Numbered from the stretch's first letter, positions 7,358 to 16,488 are shown. The stretch: 64,000 bases of DNA from Hydrogenophaga sp. (GCF_025699295.1 NZ_JAILWB010000001.1:124001-188000), one strand, 5' to 3'. Made by a program: numbers and translations. Notes: generated by a model not told the origin, from the letters alone.

Positions 7358-7996
7358 TCAGTGCGTTGCGCCGGCTCCCAGCACCTGATCTTCCTGCACC
7401 TTCAGCGCGCTGCGCACACATACCCGCAGGCCGCGCACCATGTCGTCCAGCGCCATGTTCGGTGTGCCCTGCTCCGGCAGCCACGGCACGTGCACGAAGC
7501 CGCCGCGCGTGCGCCGCAGCTGGCGGTTCGTCGTCAGCGTGTGCATCAAGCCGTAGAACACGTGGTTGCAGACAAAGGTGCCCGCCGTCTGCGAGACCTC
7601 GGCGGCAATGCCTTCGTGCTGCAGCGCGGCGAGCATGGCCTTGATGGGCAGGCGCGTGAAGTAGGCTGCGGGTGCGTGCTGTACCACCGGCGTGTCGATG
7701 GGCCGGGTGCCCACGTTGTCGGCCATGGGCGCGTCGTTCACGTTGATGGCCACGCGTTCCAGCGACAGCGCGCCACGCCCGGCGGCCTGCCCTACGCAGA
7801 TGACCAGCGCGGGCGCGTGTTCGCCCAGCAGCGCCTGCAAGGCAGGCAGCGACGCTTCGAACACGGTGGGCAGTTGCGCGGCCACCATCTTGTGACCCAG
7901 CACCCGGCGGCCGTGCAGCGCTTTCACGGCCAGCCAGCTGGGATTGAGCGACTCGCCGCCGAAGGCATCGAAACCGGTGAGCAGGACGGTGGGCAT
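7358..7996 (-). CDS. pcp: Pyroglutamyl-peptidase I
   Basis: A 212-residue cytoplasmic cysteine peptidase that removes N-terminal pyroglutamate from peptides. The catalytic triad is visible: Glu in LERVAINVND, Cys in TAGTFVCNHVFYG and His in GFVHVPWLPEQ, with the expected N-terminus VLLTGFDAFGGESLNPS. Length fits the family. Its ATG shares one base with the stop of the DUF3014 gene (TGATG at 7994-7998), so the two are translationally coupled. Confidence 0.95.
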   Translation of the reverse strand: MPTVLLTGFDAFGGESLNPSWLAVKALHGRRVLGHKMVAAQLPTVFEASLPALQALLGEHAPALVICVGQAAGRGALSLERVAINVNDAPMADNVGTRPIDTPVVQHAPAAYFTRLPIKAMLAALQHEGIAAEVSQTAGTFVCNHVFYGLMHTLTTNRQLRRTRGGFVHVPWLPEQGTPNMALDDMVRGLRVCVRSALKVQEDQVLGAGATH

Positions 7997-8886
7997 CAGC
8001 GCCGGGCAACCCGCCCGCGGATGTCGACCAGCTTGGCCTGCAGGCGGCGATGGTTCTCAGGGCCGATGCGCAGCAGGATCTTCTGCCCGGCCGAAAGATC
8101 TTCCAGCGCAGGGTCGGCGAACTCGTAGCGCACCCACGGGCGCGTGGAGGGCACCTCGCCCTTGACCTCCACCAGCGTCACGGCCAGTGGCTCGTTGCGC
8201 ACCGGCGTGGCGATCAGGTGGTCCAGCACCTGCACGAGCCGGTCGTTGAAGTAGCGGCCCGGAAAGCCCAGTTCTTCATACGCCTGCTGGAACAGCGGGT
8301 AGAGGCGGCGGTACAGCGCGACGGCTTTCGCGGTGTCCACCGATTCGATCAGCGTCACGAAAGGCGCGTAGCGTTTCGCGTTGTCCGGATGAATGGTTTC
8401 CTCCGTGCCGCCGGCACTGCGCTGGGTGCTGAAGCGCTGCGGCGTGGGGTTGACGGGCCAGACCATCACGGGAGCCTGCGCACGCGCCAGGTTGTCCACC
8501 GTGGCGACGGCCCGGCGCACAAAGCCGTCGAGCTGCAGGAAGGTGAGCACGTTCCTGCGCGTGAGCAATTCGGTGAGCCGCTCGGTCACGAAGGCGTCTG
8601 CGCCGGCATCGGCCAGCGCGGGCAAGGGTGTCTGCTTTTCGGCGCCTTCTTCGGCCACCAGGGTCTCCACCGGGTGCTCGATCGCCGGTGGCGATGGCGC
8701 GGGCGGTGTCTCGGGGGAGATCGGGGTCGGCTGCACCGCGGGCGTTTCCACCGGCGCGGTGGCCGCCAGTTCCTCGGGCGGCTTGAAACGTTGCCAGCCC
8801 AGGTAGCCGGCCACGATCAGCGCGACCACGATGCCGAGCGCGATGAGGAATGCGGGAAATCGGGAAGTCTGTCGGCGTTGTGTCAT
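7996..8886 (-). CDS. DUF3014 domain membrane-anchored protein
   Basis: A 296-residue protein with one N-terminal membrane anchor (about residues 12-30), a Pro/Thr-rich linker to about residue 80, and a C-terminal domain of the DUF3014 type (RRNVLTFLQLDGFVRRAVATVDNL, NDRLVQVLDHLI). It is probably anchored in the inner membrane with the domain in the periplasm. Function is unknown. It lies in one operon with the DTW gene and pcp. Confidence 0.8.
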   Translation of the reverse strand: MTQRRQTSRFPAFLIALGIVVALIVAGYLGWQRFKPPEELAATAPVETPAVQPTPISPETPPAPSPPAIEHPVETLVAEEGAEKQTPLPALADAGADAFVTERLTELLTRRNVLTFLQLDGFVRRAVATVDNLARAQAPVMVWPVNPTPQRFSTQRSAGGTEETIHPDNAKRYAPFVTLIESVDTAKAVALYRRLYPLFQQAYEELGFPGRYFNDRLVQVLDHLIATPVRNEPLAVTLVEVKGEVPSTRPWVRYEFADPALEDLSAGQKILLRIGPENHRRLQAKLVDIRGRVARR

Positions 8887-8924
8887 GCCTCGTCACCTTG
8901 GGGCGGGTTGAGAGGCTTCCCATC

Positions 8925-9710
8925 CTACACCGCTGTTTTTTCAAGGGCCTGCAGGCGCACATGCGCATCGCTGCCGCGGTCCAGCGGCGCGCTGCGCCTG
9001 GCGCTGAGGTAGTGCGCCGTGAAGACGTCGAGCCAGGCGGCCAGCGCTTCGGCGGCGCGTGTCTCGCCCGCCAGTGCCAGGCACATGGCCGCCACTTCCG
9101 AGGTGCAGAAGTGGTTGTCACGCGCCGAGCGGCGCAGGCGGTAGTTCGACACCACCTGGTCGGGCTGCAGGCTGAGCACGGGCAGGTGGTCCAGATAGGG
9201 GCTCTTGCGGAACATCTTGCGCGCCTCGGACCAGGTACCGTCGAGCAGCACGAACAACGGCTTTCTGCCACCGCCTTGCGCACCGGTGCTCGCCAGCATG
9301 GGCTCCAGCGACGTCACCACGCGCTGCGGGGACACGAACTCGCCAGGAAACACCAGGCAGGGCTGCCATTGCGGGTCGGCCAGCAGGGCAGGCAAGCCCG
9401 GGTCAACCGCGGTGCGGGACCAGCCGAAGGCCCAGGTATCGGCCACCACGTCGGCCACCAGCCAGCCGGTGTTGCTGGGCTTGAGCGCCTCGATGTCACC
9501 CATGATCAGGCACACCCCGGCACGCGTGCGCACCTGCGGGCGCCAGTCGCACACACAGTGGCTGGCCACCAGGCGGCAACGGTCGCAGCGCCCGCCGCCC
9601 GAACCCCGGGCCACGAAGGGTTTGGCGCTGGCGGCCAGGCGCGCGCTGCGCAGGCGGTAGACGGCGTGCCCATCGGTGGCCGGAAGCGGTGGAGCGGATG
9701 CAGGGAGCAT
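8925..9710 (-). CDS. DTW-domain tRNA-uridine aminocarboxypropyltransferase
   Basis: A 261-residue protein with the zinc-binding-like cluster CDRCRLVASHCVCDW (about residues 42-56) and the family-naming motif in LLDGTWSEARKMFRKS. The DTW family (TapT-like) transfers the 3-amino-3-carboxypropyl group of S-adenosylmethionine to uridine in tRNA, making acp3U. I chose ATG 9710; the upstream extension lacks family features. It leads the minus-strand run ending in the M14 peptidase. Confidence 0.88.
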   Translation of the reverse strand: MLPASAPPLPATDGHAVYRLRSARLAASAKPFVARGSGGGRCDRCRLVASHCVCDWRPQVRTRAGVCLIMGDIEALKPSNTGWLVADVVADTWAFGWSRTAVDPGLPALLADPQWQPCLVFPGEFVSPQRVVTSLEPMLASTGAQGGGRKPLFVLLDGTWSEARKMFRKSPYLDHLPVLSLQPDQVVSNYRLRRSARDNHFCTSEVAAMCLALAGETRAAEALAAWLDVFTAHYLSARRSAPLDRGSDAHVRLQALEKTAV

Positions 9711-9853
9711 TCCGGGAATGTAGCGACAAGCGCAGGGCTTTTTCTTACATCTCGACACCGCTGCATCACGGCCAGCCGGCCAAGGGGGTGTTTCGTCGCC
9801 AGATGGGCTCGCCGGGACTGCGGCGGGCACATGATGCGTGCCGAGACGTCCAC

Positions 9854-10246
9854 ATGACACAGAAAGCCCAGCCCACTCCCAAGTCGTCGCGGCGTCGCCG
9901 AGCGAGCCGCAAGAAGAAGTCCCACCCCTTGTTGTTCAATGGCATCGGCTCCCTGGTCGCCGGTGTCCTTCTCTGGCTGGTCTCGCTCGCCATGGGCGCG
10001 GAGGACAGCACCGCGTATGCGGCCAAGGCTTTGCTGGCACCGGCCTGGATGGGCGTGGTTCTCGGCATCGGCCTGTTGATCGCGCACGGCTTGTCGAAAC
10101 GCCGCGCCAAGGCCGAAGCGGCCTTGCTGCTGCGACAGCACTCCACCTTTCTTGAGCCCATGCCGCGGTTGCCGCGCCAGCAGAAACCCCACCAGGACAA
10201 GGTGCGCTTTGCCGCGCAACCCCGCTCGTCGAGCACAGGTCGATAG
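9854..10246 (+). CDS. Small membrane protein, unknown
   Basis: A 130-residue protein with a strongly basic N-terminus (SSRRRRASRKKKS), two membrane segments at about residues 30-50 and 60-80, and a Gln/Arg-rich tail. I recognise no family. It lies divergent from the DTW gene and 83 bp upstream of the degenerate GGDEF membrane protein. The in-frame upstream extension is not convincing, so ATG 9854 is preferred. Confidence 0.6.
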   Translation: MTQKAQPTPKSSRRRRASRKKKSHPLLFNGIGSLVAGVLLWLVSLAMGAEDSTAYAAKALLAPAWMGVVLGIGLLIAHGLSKRRAKAEAALLLRQHSTFLEPMPRLPRQQKPHQDKVRFAAQPRSSSTGR

Positions 10247-10329
10247 AGCGTGACATGCTGCATGCGCAGCGACGGCAGATCTGACAGGGTGCGGCGCCGA
10301 CCGCCCGCAGCGGTCCGGATAATCCGCGC

Positions 10330-11550
10330 ATGCCCACCACCGAAATAGCCGTCTGGTCCGCCATGCTCGGCGGCTTGCTGACCCTGGCGACAATGGCCCT
10401 GGCCGACGTGGTGCGCGGCCGCAACGTGGGGGCCTGGCGCAACCTGATGTTCGTGCTGATCACGGGTGCGAGCTGCGTGCTCATGACCGGCCTGCCCGAG
10501 GTCTTCTTCCCCGATCTCTCCGCGCGCATGCTGATGGTGCTCAAGGCCGGGCTCGGACCGCTTGCGGGTGCCATGGGTCTGTATTTCGTGGGCACCTGGC
10601 TCGGCGGCGCGCGCGAGGACAACCGCGCGCACCGGCTCACCGCTTTCGGGGGTGCCCTGCTGGTGCCGGTCGCGGTGGCCTTGATGGCCATCGGCAGCCA
10701 GATCGATCAGGAACAGTTCCACCTGCTGCTGTTGAGCAGTGCCGTGGTGAACATGGTGCCGGTGCTGGTGGCACTGCGGGTGGCGGTGCGTGCCGCGCAG
10801 CTGGGTGACCCGCTGGCGCGCTGGATGGGCTGGGCCCTGGTGTGCCTGGCGTTCACCGTGCTGGGTCACTACCTCAACGGCTTCGGGCAGCTGGGTCTGG
10901 GTGGCCAGTTGCTCACCGCCGCGTTCACGGTGCTGTTCTTCCTGATGGCGTCCATGCTGGGCCTGTTCCGCAACCGGCAGTTGCGCGAGCTTGCGCGCCT
11001 CTCGCGCCTGGAACAGGGCGCGGACCCGGCCACCGGCCTGCCCACCGGTTCGGCGCTGCTGGCCGACGTGGAGCATGCGTTCTGGCGTGCCGCGCGCCTG
11101 CAGAGCGAGTGCTCGGTGGTCTGCCTGTACGTGAGCAACCTGTACGAGCTGGCCGAGTCGGTCGGGCCGGGCGTGGAACACCAGATCCTGGTGACGCTCG
11201 CCGCGCGCATTCGCCGCACGGCGGGGTTCCGGTGCATGGTGGGCCTGTACCACCCGCGCTGTTTCGTGGTCGTGTTGTCGGCCAGCCATGAAGAGGCGTC
11301 GGCGCGCGCCATCGCCGCGCGCATGGCGCTGACGGCATCGCACCCCATGATCGTGTTCGACGAGCAGCGCGAGCGCCAGCCGTTCCGCCCCCGCGTGGGC
11401 CTGGGCATGATCTCGGTCGATCCCGCCACCGCCACGCCGATGGAGGCGATCAACGAGGCCGAGCGCCGTGCGCTGGCCATGGCGGTGGACAACTCGCCCC
11501 CGCGCGACAGCGAGCACGGCATCGTGACGCAACCGGCACCGCTGGGTTGA
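10330..11550 (+). CDS. Membrane protein with degenerate GGDEF-like domain
   Basis: A 406-residue protein. The first 220 residues hold about six to seven membrane helices. From about residue 235 the sequence follows a GGDEF domain, opening with ADPATGLPTGSALLADVE and continuing through CSVVCLYVSNLYEL. At the place of the catalytic GGDEF loop it reads VGLYHPRCFVVVLS, so the metal- and GTP-binding residues are missing. It is therefore unlikely to make cyclic di-GMP and may be a sensor or a degenerate receptor. Confidence 0.75.
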   Translation: MPTTEIAVWSAMLGGLLTLATMALADVVRGRNVGAWRNLMFVLITGASCVLMTGLPEVFFPDLSARMLMVLKAGLGPLAGAMGLYFVGTWLGGAREDNRAHRLTAFGGALLVPVAVALMAIGSQIDQEQFHLLLLSSAVVNMVPVLVALRVAVRAAQLGDPLARWMGWALVCLAFTVLGHYLNGFGQLGLGGQLLTAAFTVLFFLMASMLGLFRNRQLRELARLSRLEQGADPATGLPTGSALLADVEHAFWRAARLQSECSVVCLYVSNLYELAESVGPGVEHQILVTLAARIRRTAGFRCMVGLYHPRCFVVVLSASHEEASARAIAARMALTASHPMIVFDEQRERQPFRPRVGLGMISVDPATATPMEAINEAERRALAMAVDNSPPRDSEHGIVTQPAPLG

Positions 11551-11572
11551 ACGCGCCGCGCGCCACGCCACC

Positions 11573-12187
11573 ATGACCGCCCCCCTGCCCTTCAGCCCGG
11601 CCGCCGAGCGCAACAAGCAACCCATCCTGGACGTGCTGCGCCGCGTGCTGCCGACGCAGGGCCTGGCGCTGGAAATCGCCGCCGGTACAGGGCAGCACGC
11701 GGCCTGGTTCGCCGCCGGTCTGCCGGGCTGGACGTGGCAGCCCACCGACTTCGATACCGATGCCCTGCCAGCCATCGCCGCGCGCGCGGCGGAGCCGGCG
11801 CGCAGCGGCCTGGTGTGCGCGCCGCTGCGGCTGGACGTGATGGCGCCGGAATGGCCATTCGAGGCGGCCGCGTTCGATGCGATCTACTGCGCCAACATGC
11901 TCCACATCTCGCCCTGGGCCACCTGCGCGGCGCTCATGAACGGCGCGGCGCGGCACCTGACCGCTGACGGCGTGCTGATCACCTACGGGCCGTACCTCGA
12001 GGAGGGCGTGCCAACCTCGCCCGGCAACCTGGCGTTCGACGCCAGCCTGCGCAGCCAGAACGCCGACTGGGGCATTCGCCGGCGCGAGGATGTGGAGCAG
12101 GTCGCGCAGCGCGCGGGGTTGCGCCTGCGCGAGCGCCACGCCATGCCCGCCAACAACCTGCTGCTGGTCTGGGGCCGGGAACCCTGA
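11573..12187 (+). CDS. DUF938 SAM-dependent methyltransferase-like protein
   Basis: A 204-residue protein of the class I methyltransferase fold in the DUF938 group. The SAM-binding glycine loop is LEIAAGTGQHAAWFA (about residues 33-47), followed by WQPTDFD and FDAIYCANMLHISPW, all typical of the family. The N-terminus FSPAAERNKQPIL is also characteristic. It is cytoplasmic and its substrate is unknown. It starts 22 bp after the GGDEF-like gene, so co-transcription is likely. Confidence 0.85.
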   Translation: MTAPLPFSPAAERNKQPILDVLRRVLPTQGLALEIAAGTGQHAAWFAAGLPGWTWQPTDFDTDALPAIAARAAEPARSGLVCAPLRLDVMAPEWPFEAAAFDAIYCANMLHISPWATCAALMNGAARHLTADGVLITYGPYLEEGVPTSPGNLAFDASLRSQNADWGIRRREDVEQVAQRAGLRLRERHAMPANNLLLVWGREP

Positions 12188-12237
12188 GCGCCTCGCGGGC
12201 TCCATCCGTCTTCTTTCGTCGATCACGGATTGCCTGC

Positions 12238-12714
12238 ATGCTCAGAAACCTCAAAGACCTGTTCGACAACCTCACGGCCAACCTGATCGCGCCACCAGGC
12301 GCCCAGGGCCCCGCCGAGGAAGCACACACCCTGCAACTCGCCACCGCCGTGCTGCTGGTGGAAGTGATGCGCGCCGAGCCCGCGCTGCAGGACAGCGAGC
12401 GCGACGCCGTGCTGGCGGCACTGCGCCGCAAGTTCGCGCTGCACGACGACGAGCTGCAGCGCCTGATCGAGCTGGCGCACGACACCGCGCACACCGCCTA
12501 CGACTACCAGCGCTTCACCCGCCTGCTGAACGAGCGCTTCTCGCAGGAACAGAAGATTGCGGTGGTGGAGGCGATGTGGGAAGTGGCCTTCGCCGACGAT
12601 CACCTGGACGCGCACGAGCACCACGTCATCAGCAAGGTGGCCGGGCTGCTGCATGTGACGCATGGCGAGTACATCGCGGCCAAGCTGCACGCCCAGGCCG
12701 CCATGAAAGGCTGA
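12238..12714 (+). CDS. TerB family protein
   Basis: A 158-residue, mostly helical acidic protein resembling the TerB tellurite-resistance family: LQLATAVLLVEVMRAEPALQ (about residues 36-55) and VEAMWEVAFADDHLDAHEHHVI form the paired helical units with acidic metal-binding positions. Stand-alone TerB-like proteins are common and not proof of tellurite resistance. No other ter genes are present. It is cytoplasmic. Confidence 0.85.
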   Translation: MLRNLKDLFDNLTANLIAPPGAQGPAEEAHTLQLATAVLLVEVMRAEPALQDSERDAVLAALRRKFALHDDELQRLIELAHDTAHTAYDYQRFTRLLNERFSQEQKIAVVEAMWEVAFADDHLDAHEHHVISKVAGLLHVTHGEYIAAKLHAQAAMKG

Positions 12715-12838
12715 TGGCCGGAGCGCGGCGAGCCGCACAACCGGGTACAGAACTTTGCACGGCCGTCGGGCCGTGTTTACCGGGCGTTCACATGGGGCAC
12801 GGACCATGGAGTCTCACCAACCCCCAGGAGAACGCTCC

Positions 12839-13285
12839 ATGAAAACCCGAAACCTTGTTGTGTATGCCATCGCCGCCGCCTCGCTCGGCGTGAGCTCCCT
12901 GTCTTTCGCGCAAGGCCCGGGCCCGCGCTTCGAGACCGCGCACATGCAGCGCGTGGACGACCGGCGCGATGACCGCCGGGACCACCGGGCCGACAGGCGC
13001 GACGACCGCCGCGATTTCCGCAAGGACCGCCACGACGACAGGCGCGATTTCCGCCACTCGCGCAACGACCGCCGCATCTACTACTACAACGCGCGCAGCC
13101 CGGAATTCCGCCGTGGTCACTACATCCCCTACGAGTACCGCAGCCGCCAGTACGTGGTGGTGAACCCGCGTTCGCACCGCCTGTATGCGCCGCCGCGTGG
13201 CCACCAGTGGGTGCAGGTCGGCAGCGACTATGTGCTGGTGGCTATCGCCACCGGCCTGATCGCCAACCTGATCCTGAACCACTGA
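12839..13285 (+). CDS. RcnB-like exported basic protein
   Basis: A 148-residue protein with a signal peptide (cleavage near SFAQ, about residue 25). A low-complexity segment follows at about residues 40-80, built of DDRRD/DFRKD repeats, then a folded C-terminus (RRGHYIPYEYRSRQYVVV, PPRGHQWVQVGSDYVLV) characteristic of the RcnB family of periplasmic proteins, some of which affect nickel/cobalt homeostasis. The start follows AGGAGAACG. A strong hairpin terminator follows the gene. Its metal role here is unproven. Confidence 0.8.
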   Translation: MKTRNLVVYAIAAASLGVSSLSFAQGPGPRFETAHMQRVDDRRDDRRDHRADRRDDRRDFRKDRHDDRRDFRHSRNDRRIYYYNARSPEFRRGHYIPYEYRSRQYVVVNPRSHRLYAPPRGHQWVQVGSDYVLVAIATGLIANLILNH

Positions 13286-13311
13286 AGCCACTCCCCCCAG
13301 CAAGGTGTCAC

Positions 13312-13344
13312 GCGCCGCGCATCCGCCAGTCGGGTGCGCGGCGC
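13312..13344 (+). terminator. Strong hairpin terminator after the RcnB-like gene
   Basis: A perfect 10-bp stem, GCGCCGCGCA (13312-13321) with TGCGCGGCGC (13335-13344), encloses a 13-base loop that can form three further pairs, followed by CCTTCTTCC. It lies 27 bp past the stop codon, as expected for a rho-independent terminator, although the T-run is weak. Confidence 0.75.
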
Positions 13345-13417
13345 CCTTCTTCCAGCAAGGCCGGGTGACATTCCCGCGGCACCTGGAGGCCACGCAAAAC
13401 GCGGCAGAATCGCGCCC

Positions 13418-14017
13418 ATGAACATCCGTCGCCTCACCCTCCCCCTGGTCGCCGCCCTCGCCCTGTCGCTGGCGGCGTGTTCGAAAGAAGAGTCCAGCGG
13501 CACGTCCTCGACGACCGCCACGGACAAGGCCCCCATCGCCGCGGCCGAGGCCTTCGACACGCTGGCAGCGCAGGGCAAGGGCTTCACCGCCGGCGCCCTC
13601 ATGAGCGCGCACACGGTCTACGTGCTGTTCGATCCGCAGTGTCCGCACTGCGGCCACCTCTGGCAGTCGTCGATCCCGCTGCAGGGCAAGGTCAGGTTCG
13701 TCTGGCTGCCGGTGGCGATCATGAACGCCAAGAGCGCGCCGCAGGGCGCGGCCATCATGACCGCGGCCAACCCGGTGGAGACCATGAACGCGCACGAGCA
13801 GCAACTGCTTGCCGGCCAGGGCGGCATGTCGGCCTCGGCCAGCGTGCCGCCGGACGTGCTGCAGGCGATCAAGACCAACACCGATCTGCTCGAACGTCTG
13901 GGCGCGACCTCGGTGCCGTTCATGGTGTCCAAGCACCAGCGCAGCGGCGCCGTCATCACACAAAGCGGCGCCCTGGGCACCGAGGCGCTGGCAGGTTTCC
14001 TGGGCATGGGCCAGTAG
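13418..14017 (+). CDS. DsbG/DsbC-like thioredoxin-fold lipoprotein
   Basis: A 199-residue protein with a lipoprotein signal (LALSLAAC, lipobox Cys at about residue 21) and a thioredoxin fold. FDPQCPHCGHLW (about residues 69-80) contains the redox CPHC pair, and ATSVPFMVSK supplies the cis-Pro loop. It most resembles the catalytic half of DsbC/DsbG thiol-disulfide isomerases without their dimerisation domain. It would be a membrane-tethered periplasmic thiol oxidoreductase. The partner DsbD is not in the window. Confidence 0.82.
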   Translation: MNIRRLTLPLVAALALSLAACSKEESSGTSSTTATDKAPIAAAEAFDTLAAQGKGFTAGALMSAHTVYVLFDPQCPHCGHLWQSSIPLQGKVRFVWLPVAIMNAKSAPQGAAIMTAANPVETMNAHEQQLLAGQGGMSASASVPPDVLQAIKTNTDLLERLGATSVPFMVSKHQRSGAVITQSGALGTEALAGFLGMGQ

Positions 14018-14124
14018 CACCGCAGCGGCGTCAAAAGCTCCGGTGCGAGGGCCTTGAAACGCCCGTTTTGTCGCTTACCATCGGCGCTTCGAACCGCGTG
14101 TTGCGGTGGTCAATGGAGAACCCC

Positions 14125-14265
14125 ATGGGCAAGGAACAGCGCAACGAGAAGATGAGCAAGAAGCCGAAAAAGGACACGTCTGTGCCCAAGGGCCCGGTGT
14201 CCTCGGACCGCCCCACGCCACCCGTGACGGCCGTCATGCCGCGTGGCAAGGAAAAGAACAAGTGA
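14125..14265 (+). CDS. Small Lys-rich protein
   Basis: A 46-residue, very basic protein (KMSKKPKKDTSVPKGP) with no recognisable domain. ATG 14125 is chosen because GGAGA lies six bases before it; an in-frame ATG at 14113 would overlap that ribosome site. It ends 10 bp before the DUF427 gene, consistent with a small operon. Its reality rests on the ribosome site and spacing. Confidence 0.5.
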   Translation: MGKEQRNEKMSKKPKKDTSVPKGPVSSDRPTPPVTAVMPRGKEKNK

Positions 14266-14275
14266 GCACCGCGGC

Positions 14276-14557
14276 ATGAAGGCGATCTGGAACGGCGTAA
14301 CCATTGCCGAGAGCGACGACACCGTGCTGGTGGAAGGCAATCACTACTTCCCCGACAGCGCGCTCAACCGCGACTACGTCAGCTTCAGCAACCACCGCAC
14401 CAGTTGCCCCTGGAAGGGCCAGGCGAGCTACTACTCGCTGCTGGTCAACGGCGAACTCAACACCGACGCCGCCTGGTACTACCCCGAGCCCAAGCCCGAG
14501 GCGGAGATGATCCGTGGCCGCGTGGCGTTCTGGAAGGGTGTGAAGGTCGAGGCCTGA
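14276..14557 (+). CDS. DUF427 domain protein
   Basis: A 93-residue protein matching the DUF427 family end to end: MKAIWNGVTIAESDDT at the start, then NHYFPDSALN, SCPWKGQASYYS and AWYYPEPKPEAEMI. The family forms a small beta-barrel fold of unknown function and occurs widely in bacteria. It is cytoplasmic. Confidence 0.92.
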   Translation: MKAIWNGVTIAESDDTVLVEGNHYFPDSALNRDYVSFSNHRTSCPWKGQASYYSLLVNGELNTDAAWYYPEPKPEAEMIRGRVAFWKGVKVEA

Positions 14558-14615
14558 GACCTCGCCCGGGTCCGTGTGGCTGTAAGCATTTGCCCGCGCC
14601 CCCGACCAAAGGCCC

Positions 14616-15533
14616 ATGAACCTGACGGGCCTGTTCCTGATCGTGTGCTGCCTTGCCGGCGGCAGGTCCATGGCCATGGACCTGCGGATCGAACCCGCGC
14701 TCGAGAGCTGTGGCCTGCAAACCCCACCACCGCCAAAACCACCCGAAGCCGCCGCGCAGCGCATTCCCGACAGCCTGGCCGTGGCCGGTTCGCGCGGACT
14801 GGCGTGGGTTTGGCTGGCCGACCCCACGCGGCGCTACCCTCACGTTGCACTGGGCTCGGGTGTGCACGCCGGCAGTGTGCAGGCCCTGGCGAGCCGCCCT
14901 GGAGCCGCCGCGCAAACCGTGCGCTACCCCTTGCCGCTCAACCGGGTGTTCGAGGACCGCGTGCCACGCCTGGTCGATCTGGACCAGGATGGCCGTGACG
15001 AGATCCTGCTGATCGAAGCCGACGCACTGCGCGGAGCGGCGCTGGTGGTGCTCGGCCTGCGCTGGACGGCCACCGGGCCGAAGCTGTTCGAACAGGCACG
15101 AGGCCCCTACGCGGGCAGTTCCTTTCGCTGGCTCAACCCGGTGGGCGTGGCCGATTTCGATGGCGACGGCCAGTTGGACGTGGCCAGCGTGACCACCCCG
15201 CACGTGGGCGGTGTGCTCATGCTGCACCATGTGCGCCCGCCCGCGCTGGTGCCGTTCGCCAAAGCGATGGATGTGTCCAACCACCGCATGGGGGCGCTGG
15301 AACAGCGCCTGGCGGTGATCGTGCACCAGCCACCGGCACGGCCTGCCATCGTGGTGCCCGACATGACGCGCAAGGCACTGCAGGCGTTGCGCTGGGAAGC
15401 GCCTGGCCGCTGGCAGGAGATGCCCGCCGTCTTGCCGATGCCGGGTCTGGTGGAACGGCTGCTGCCCCTGCCGCAGGGTGCCTGCGCCCTGCTCGCCGAC
15501 GGCAGCCACTGGACGGTGACGTTGCTGCCTTGA
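14616..15533 (+). CDS. Exported FG-GAP/VCBS-like repeat protein
   Basis: A 305-residue protein with an N-terminal signal-like segment (LFLIVCCLAGG, cleavage near residue 20). Two calcium-loop-like repeats are visible, LVDLDQDGRDEILLIEAD and VADFDGDGQLDVASV, of the FG-GAP/VCBS type that forms beta-propeller blades. It is probably periplasmic or outer-membrane associated and may bind calcium. The specific role is unknown. It ends 13 bp before the convergent ylqF. Confidence 0.7.
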   Translation: MNLTGLFLIVCCLAGGRSMAMDLRIEPALESCGLQTPPPPKPPEAAAQRIPDSLAVAGSRGLAWVWLADPTRRYPHVALGSGVHAGSVQALASRPGAAAQTVRYPLPLNRVFEDRVPRLVDLDQDGRDEILLIEADALRGAALVVLGLRWTATGPKLFEQARGPYAGSSFRWLNPVGVADFDGDGQLDVASVTTPHVGGVLMLHHVRPPALVPFAKAMDVSNHRMGALEQRLAVIVHQPPARPAIVVPDMTRKALQALRWEAPGRWQEMPAVLPMPGLVERLLPLPQGACALLADGSHWTVTLLP

Positions 15534-15546
15534 GCGGCGCCCGCGT

Positions 15547-16488
15547 TCAGCGCCGGTCCGGCTTGCGCGGCTTGCTCGCGCGCGCTTTCTTGCGGCCCTG
15601 GCGCTCGGCGTCGGCCTGCTGTCCCGCGCTCAGCCACTGCGTGAATTGCTCCGGCGTCTCCAGCGTGATGCGGCCCAGCGCGTTGCTGCGGAAATCGGCG
15701 ATCACCAGTTCCGCCGCTTTCTGCCAGTTCACCGCACCGCCACCGGCCAGCGCGCCGCGCTTGCGGCCGATGGCTTCCAGCAACGCCTCGTCGGGCATGG
15801 CGGCGATGGCTTCGGGTGCGAGGCCCAGCTTGTAGCGCGCCTCCAGCAGACCTGCATACGGCTGCTTGATCTTGCCCAGCAGCTCGAGCGCAACCTCCTG
15901 GTCGTCGTAGGCGTTGCGCCCCACCGCGCCACTGGCGGCGAGGTTGAAGCCGCTCTCGGGCACGACGATGCGCGGCCAGAGCATGCCGGGCGTGTCGAAC
16001 AGGTAGAAATCATCGGCCAGGGCGATGCGCTGCTCGGTGCGGGTCACGCCGGCCTCGTCGCCTGTTTTGGCCGAACGTTTGCCCATGAAGGTGTTGATGA
16101 GCGTGGACTTGCCGACGTTGGGAATGCCGCAGATCAGCACGCGCATGGGCTTGACCATGCCGCCTCGCCGGGGCGCGAGTTCGAAGCACGACGCGATGAT
16201 GGCGCGCGCCGGCGCCGTCACGCTGGCGTCCAGCGCGATCGCGCGGGTGTTTGGCTGCGCGTTGTAATGGGCGAGCCAGAGCGCGGTGCGCGCCGGGTCG
16301 GCCATGTCCTGCTTGTTGACCACCTTGAGCGTGGGCTTGCCCGCCGTGAGCTCACCGAGCAGCGGGTTGGCGCTGGAGCCGGGCAGGCGCGCGTCGAGCA
16401 TTTCGATGACGACGTCGATATCCTTCACGCGCTCGGTGATGGCCTTGCGCGTGAGGTGCATGTGCCCGGGAAACCACTGGATGCTCAT
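15547..16488 (-). CDS. ylqF: Ribosome biogenesis GTPase YlqF (RbgA family)
   Basis: A 313-residue circularly permuted GTPase. The G4 motif NKQD (residues 58-61) precedes G1 GIPNVGKST (about 120-128) and G3 DTPG (about 170), the order that defines the YlqF/RbgA group. MSIQWFPGHM is the conserved N-terminus and fixes the start at 16488. Family members help mature the large ribosomal subunit. The tail is very basic (RQGRKKARASKPRK), suggesting rRNA contact. Confidence 0.93.
   Translation of the reverse strand: MSIQWFPGHMHLTRKAITERVKDIDVVIEMLDARLPGSSANPLLGELTAGKPTLKVVNKQDMADPARTALWLAHYNAQPNTRAIALDASVTAPARAIIASCFELAPRRGGMVKPMRVLICGIPNVGKSTLINTFMGKRSAKTGDEAGVTRTEQRIALADDFYLFDTPGMLWPRIVVPESGFNLAASGAVGRNAYDDQEVALELLGKIKQPYAGLLEARYKLGLAPEAIAAMPDEALLEAIGRKRGALAGGGAVNWQKAAELVIADFRSNALGRITLETPEQFTQWLSAGQQADAERQGRKKARASKPRKPDRR

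Noticed and set aside
12238..12714. Tellurite-resistance operon
   Set aside because: Only a TerB-like gene is present; no terC, terD or terZ neighbours.
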